Positions 59,601-64,000 of a stretch of DNA of 64,000 bases are shown piece after piece; the stretch's first letter is position 1, and each line of letters opens with the position of its first letter. The DNA is from Typhlomys cinereus (lineage: Eukaryota; Chordata; Mammalia; Rodentia; Platacanthomyidae). The stretch spans positions 1,690,570 through 1,754,569 of the forward strand of contig JALPQD010000392.1 in the NCBI GenBank assembly GCA_023101885.1, read 5' to 3'. The position numbers were made by a program, and so were the translations under genes. The notes under the pieces are model-generated. The model worked only from the letters and a program-made list of their open reading frames with translations, was not told the origin of the DNA and searched no databases.

Positions 59601-60875
59601 GGTCTGTTCGATTGAATTCCTTTGGATGCCTTAAACTTAAAACTAGACCAAATTAGGTCTCACGAGACTAGAACAACAAGCAATTTTGGAAGCCTACACT
59701 AATTCTAAGTCAGTCTCTATTCCCTGAAAACCAAAGCCCTATGATGGATTCCCTTCGGTGACTTTATCGCCTGTTCACACATGAGTCTACCTGTTTCAAA
59801 GCAGCAGAGCCTTGGCGATTCCTCCCAAAGCCTTTCAGCCAAGTGTACACCTGTAACCCCATCACTGAGATGGCAGACAGTGCAGAGACATCTCCCAAGG
59901 AACAGACGTCCCCCTCCCCCAGGTGCCAGCCTGGCATTTCCACTTCACTTCTGTCCTTCCCGGTATCTGATGTCTTTGAGGGTCACTAAGATTGGTTCTG
60001 GGGCTTGGGCAGGATCCACGGTATGACTTTTGACCTGGTTTTTACCCATCTGGTCCTCATTACATCTTAACAATGTGGAATTTATACCCCGACTGCAGCT
60101 GGAAATGAAGCCCCCATTGGGCTATTTTTGTCCTTTTGCTTCGTCTTTATAACCCCTGCCAATGAGCCATCCCCCCCAGGATGAAGTGGGAACCCCAGCC
60201 ACACGCAAGCCGAGCAGAGCTGCAGATTTCAGTCACACGTTCTGTGGTGTGACTACCCCCGAGGACGCATAGCAGACCAAAGAAATGATTGCAAACTAGC
60301 TACAGGTGTCAGCTCCACAGTCAAAGGGCTCAAGCTCTGGCACTTTTGTAAAGAATTAGTAGTTGAGTTAAATCCTGAGCAACTCTGAAGGAGATTGTCC
60401 CTCATCACTTCATGAGAGAAGACCCACCGAGCCCAGTTTTTACGGAGCTTCTGGGGATCCGAACTCAGGTCCTCAAACTCCTGACCATCTCCCTGATCCC
60501 AGGGTTTCCCTTTATTCTTATTATCTCACCGAGTGTCTGCGCTTCGGTGCCATCTGGACCTGGCAAGGTTGGTTTGGGCATCATTTGTAACCCAGCCAAC
60601 TCTGAAAGGGACTTAAGTTAGCGTTGGTATGGGTTAGTCGTACAGAAGAAACCAGACCGTATGGGAACATGTTCCCTTCCTGCTGCAGCGGGGCTCAGAG
60701 TTTGCTGTGACCCAGCTCCTCCTGTCATCACACACCACTAGAGTCTCGGTGCTCAGTGACTTGGTCATTGTCACGCTGGTCTTTGGAGAATCAACCAGAA
60801 CAATGATTCGTCCATCGGTGGTGGCCCCTGGCCTTCTTGCAGTTACTGCCCCCCCAGTTGTGCCCAACAGCTGTG
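59601..60875. other. unique intronic DNA with a SINE fragment
   Basis: 60440-60500 has an antisense SINE head fragment ('cttctggggatccgaactcaggtcctcaaactcctgaccatctccctgatcc'). Nothing else recognised. Confidence 0.45.
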
Positions 60876-60879
60876 CCAG

Positions 60880-61015
60880 CCTGTGCCAGTTAGACACTCT
60901 CATTTTCCAAATAGGGATGGCAATTCTGATTCTACTCATGCTTGTTTCTATGATTAAATGAAGCATTTGCATAGAGCCAGGAACATTGTAAGCACGATGT
61001 AAGCAAGAATAGAAA
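60880..61015 (+). repeat. MIR SINE fragment
   Basis: 'actctcattttccaaatagggatggcaattctgattctac...atgattaaatgaagcatttgcatagagccaggaacattgtaagc' is the sense 3' half of MIR. Confidence 0.75.
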
Positions 61016-61025
61016 ATTCCGAAGA

Positions 61026-61232
61026 CCATGATGATGAGGGGGATGATGATGGTAGTGGTGGTGGTGGTGGTGGTGGTGGTGGTGCCAGTGGTTATAGTGG
61101 TGGTAATGATGATGATGGTGGCTGTGGCAGTGCTCATTATGATAATAATGATGGCAATGAGGAGGGTGGTGATAACAATGGCGATGGTGGTGATGATAAT
61201 GGTGGTGGTGGTAATGTTGACGGTGATGATAA
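61026..61232. repeat. (GGT/GAT)n trinucleotide tract
   Basis: About 200 bp of imperfect GATGATGGTGGTGG. It directly follows a MIR 3' end, as the tract at 36531 directly precedes an antisense MIR 3' end. Confidence 0.93.
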
Positions 61233-62185
61233 AGCGCCCACTTAAATGGATGAAAATATCAATTCTTACATCACACTAGTCACACATGCAGTGCCGGGCG
61301 GCCAGGCTTGACCAGGGGCCGCCACACTGGGCAGAACGGACATGATGCCAGCACAGCCGGTTCTACTGGAAAGAAAATCCTGTTGGCAGGTGCCCTTGGG
61401 GTTCTTGTTCTGACATCCTTACATCCATATTTTGGGTGTTTTCTTTTTCTTTTGCAATATTTTAAACTGGAAGAAAAACTCCATCTCTGAAAACACAGAG
61501 GCCCAGAGACGTGGGACAGATCCACGAGTCACACAGAACATTAGTCACGCTTCTGACTCCACGCGTGGGTCTTTCTGTGGTGGCACCCAGGGCCGTGGGA
61601 CCCTCTGCCCGGAGCCTGTGTCTTGGTAGTGCAGTTGTGATGGGTAAGAGCCGGGTGTCTATGTCATCTGTGCTGCCCTGCTGCCAAAGACCGTGGGACC
61701 TGGGGGAGAGGTGGGATTACAAGGGAACTGGAATGTTGTTTCCTCAAAGCAGAGGCACCAGGCTGGACCACCAAAGGGTTCACCTGTTCTACCCTTGACT
61801 CTTTTCTAGTCTCCTGTTTGGAAGAATGAGACTCTGCATAGTGTTACAAGATTCATCTCTCAACTTTCATTTTAAAAGTTGTTTCTGGCAGGGTGTGGAG
61901 CTGCTATGACTTGAGACCACCCGACTTATATGGTTCATTCCAGAGAGCCTTGGTCACAAAACAAAATGAAACGCATTTTTTTCCAAGAGGAATTTTTCAA
62001 GGATAAAGATTTGGAGATAGGTTTCTGGCTCCAAGAGCTCTTGTGTTGTTTTTATTGGTTGAGTTAATTACAGTAGGTAGAAAAGCTACTGTCAGCAAAT
62101 TTTCCCAAGGCTAGTAAACAACTTCAATAACCTGAGACCTGCTTATAGCTTTAAAAGGATATATATGCAGCAACAAATATTTTTC
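61233..62185. other. unique intronic DNA
   Basis: A weak antisense MIR/L2 phrase lies near 61485-61545 ('acacagaggcccagagacgtgggacag'). No gene seen. Confidence 0.4.
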
Positions 62186-62189
62186 CACT

Positions 62190-62362
62190 TCAATTGTTAT
62201 TATTATTAGTGCATACACATGCCATGGTGTATATGTAGAGGTCAGAGGAGAACTTGGTGGCACCCTTTCTCTCTGTTCACTATTACATGGGTTACAAGGA
62301 TGCAACTCAGGTCATCAGGGCTGCCCACAGACGCCTTTACCTGCTAAGCCATCTTGTCAACC
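62190..62362 (-). repeat. B3-like SINE
   Basis: 'gtgtatatgtagaggtcagaggagaacttggtggc...tgcaactcaggtcatcagggctgcccacagacgcctttacctgctaagccatcttgtcaaccc' is an antisense copy. Confidence 0.8.
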
Positions 62363-62960
62363 CGCCACAAATATTTTAACAAATGCCGTTTCTGAGACCA
62401 AATATAGAACCTCTAGGGTACAGTTCATAGACCTTAAGAAAGATCAAAGGCTCTTGTCCTTTTTTGATACATAGGAAGAAACTCAAACCACAGTGACCCA
62501 ACAGGGCAGAAACAGGGCATTGGAAGGGAAACAGGGCTGCCAAGAACCAATCCAGGCAGACTTTCTCTGACAGTCTTTTGAGAGGTAGAGTAGGCCCGTG
62601 TGGCCCTTGGGAACCTGTCTGGCCATTGCTTTGACCTTGCCCAAGCCAGACCCTGCCCCCCACCCCCGGCTTCTAGAGTCAAAATGCAAAGCTGAATGGT
62701 CTCTGCTGTCTCCTAAGGGAGTTTTTTTGTGCCCGACACTGCAGTGAGGGCTTTGCGCTTGCCTAGACACAGTCAGTGGCTGTCTACTTCTGAAGCCAGG
62801 GTCCCTTCCCAAGACATCGTCAGCCCCCCCCATCAGCAGCAACCAGGTTCCTGCCACAGAGGCCTGGTACCCCACCAGGCCGGGCTGAGACATACCCAGC
62901 ACCTTGAGAGAAATCCAGCTCTTCCGCTGACCCCCGTGGGGACTGTGAGGACCGACAGTG
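62363..62960. other. unique intronic DNA
   Basis: Nothing recognised beyond short open frames. Confidence 0.4.
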
Positions 62961-62964
62961 AACT

Positions 62965-63660
62965 TCAGAGCATCTTTTTAAAATTATTTTTATTTTTCCT
63001 TGTTATATATGCTCCTTGCCTCCCTCGTTCCCCCCTAACTCCTTTCCTTCTTTCCTTCCCTCTCTCATCCCTTCCCACCCTCCCTCTCTTCACGGGTCCA
63101 GTCCGCTCCCTCCTACTCTCCTGTCCTTTGGCTTGTATGATCCTGGGGTTCCCTCTTTATCATCTGTGGGTGTTCAGGACTCTGTGGCAGCCCCAGAGGC
63201 TCTTCCTTAGTGCTGACCACTGATATAGGTTCACCCCCCTCTGTCTGATCCCTTGCCCCGAATAAGGGTCCTATTGATGGAAATTATTTTTCCTGAGATC
63301 CACACCAGTCCATGGGGACATGTTGACATGTCTACCATTGTGCAAGTCTGATGAGGTTAAATCCCATTAATCGTGAGCTCCTGGCTGCAGCTGCCCTATT
63401 TTGAGTGGAGTGTCTTATCCAGCGTCAGATCTTCCCATCTTTAGGTTCTTACAGTCTTACTGCCTCCTCTTCCACAAAATTCCCTGAGCCTCCAGATGGG
63501 AAGAGATTTGACTGGCCTGGCTCCAGGTGAAGATTGTAGGGCCACTGGTGTTCTGCAGTGTGGTTGTTTGTAGTGGTCTATTTTGCTGTTCTTGCACGGC
63601 GCACGGCTGCATCCTATCTGAGAGCCAGGACTTTTTGCAGAGGGATCCCAGCATAGACAC
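62965..63660 (-). mobile_element. probable L1 3'-UTR-type fragment
   Basis: Pyrimidine-rich 'cctccctcgttcccccctaactcc...' is followed by 'ggttcttacagtcttactgcctcctcttccacaaaattccctgagcctccagatggg', which resembles rodent L1 3' UTR in antisense. Less certain than the other L1 fragments. Confidence 0.45.
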
Positions 63661-64000
63661 ATGTCTGCGAATTACCAGAATACGTCCTATGTGTGGTATA
63701 TAATAATGGGAGGAAGACGTGGCCCACGCAGAAGGGAGGTGGTGTGAAAAGAGGTGAGACTCTCCGTGATGTAGCCCCCGAGTGCAGTGCCAGCAGCCAC
63801 CCGAGGAGGGCCTTACAAGAGACAGACTCCCGTAGATTCACGGGAGTGGAGAGAGCAGACGCCACCAGCACCTGAGTTTTGAATTGGTGGCCTCCACAAC
63901 AGTGAAGGAATATGTGTTTGCTATGCTATATACATACATATATAATATGTATGCTATGCTACCAAGTGGTGGCAGTTTCTCAGAGTAGACCTGAGACATC

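Overview
This is vertebrate, almost certainly rodent, genomic DNA. It is intronic: 355 bases in 64 kb are convincingly coding. They form two adjacent exons on the + strand, 29214-29363 and 42047-42251. Both have good splice signals and compatible phases, and together they encode about 117 residues that I recognise as part of the ankyrin-repeat/BTB protein ABTB3 (older name BTBD11). The paralogue ABTB2 has the same segment with clear differences. The window therefore holds the 3' part of a large upstream intron (1-29213), a complete 12,683-bp intron (29364-42046) and the 5' part of a downstream intron (42252-64000).

Rodent origin is inferred from the repeats: B1-like (7SL-derived) and ID/B4-like SINEs, tRNA-derived B2/B3-like SINEs with simple-repeat tails, several MaLR-type solo LTR families, L1 3' ends resembling rodent L1, and very many CA/TG and CT microsatellites. 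The SINE and LTR subfamilies do not look like standard mouse or rat copies as I remember them. I suspect a non-murine rodent (perhaps a dipodoid), with low confidence.

Layout. 1-9.5 kb: SINEs, MIR fragments, a 41-bp tandem repeat and one antisense LTR with an exact 5-bp target duplication. 9.5-18.5 kb: a sense LTR, a CpG-enriched block (12.4-13.5 kb) and an ancient repeat split by an antisense LTR. 18.9-20.45 kb: AT-rich, repeat-poor DNA that could hold conserved regulatory sequence. 20.8-29.2 kb: LTRs, SINEs and an RFX X-box-like palindrome, then exon A. 29.4-42 kb: several nested insertions (30.7-31.5, 32.5-33.5 and 35.0-35.7 kb), an imperfect trinucleotide tract and exon B. 42.3-64 kb: LTR and L1 fragments, a GC-box 20-bp minisatellite, a 36-bp minisatellite inside a SINE, a 1.7-kb antisense L1 and further simple repeats.

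I see no undescribed multigene system. The long open frames are chance or repeat-derived. The most useful second looks are the nested-retroelement chronology, X-box-like motifs in unique intron and inside an LTR family, the GC-box array followed by a Kozak ATG, and the CpG-rich and AT-rich intronic blocks as candidate regulatory elements. Repeat class names come from remembered consensus features, not a database search, and most repeat ends are accurate only to about 10-20 bases.
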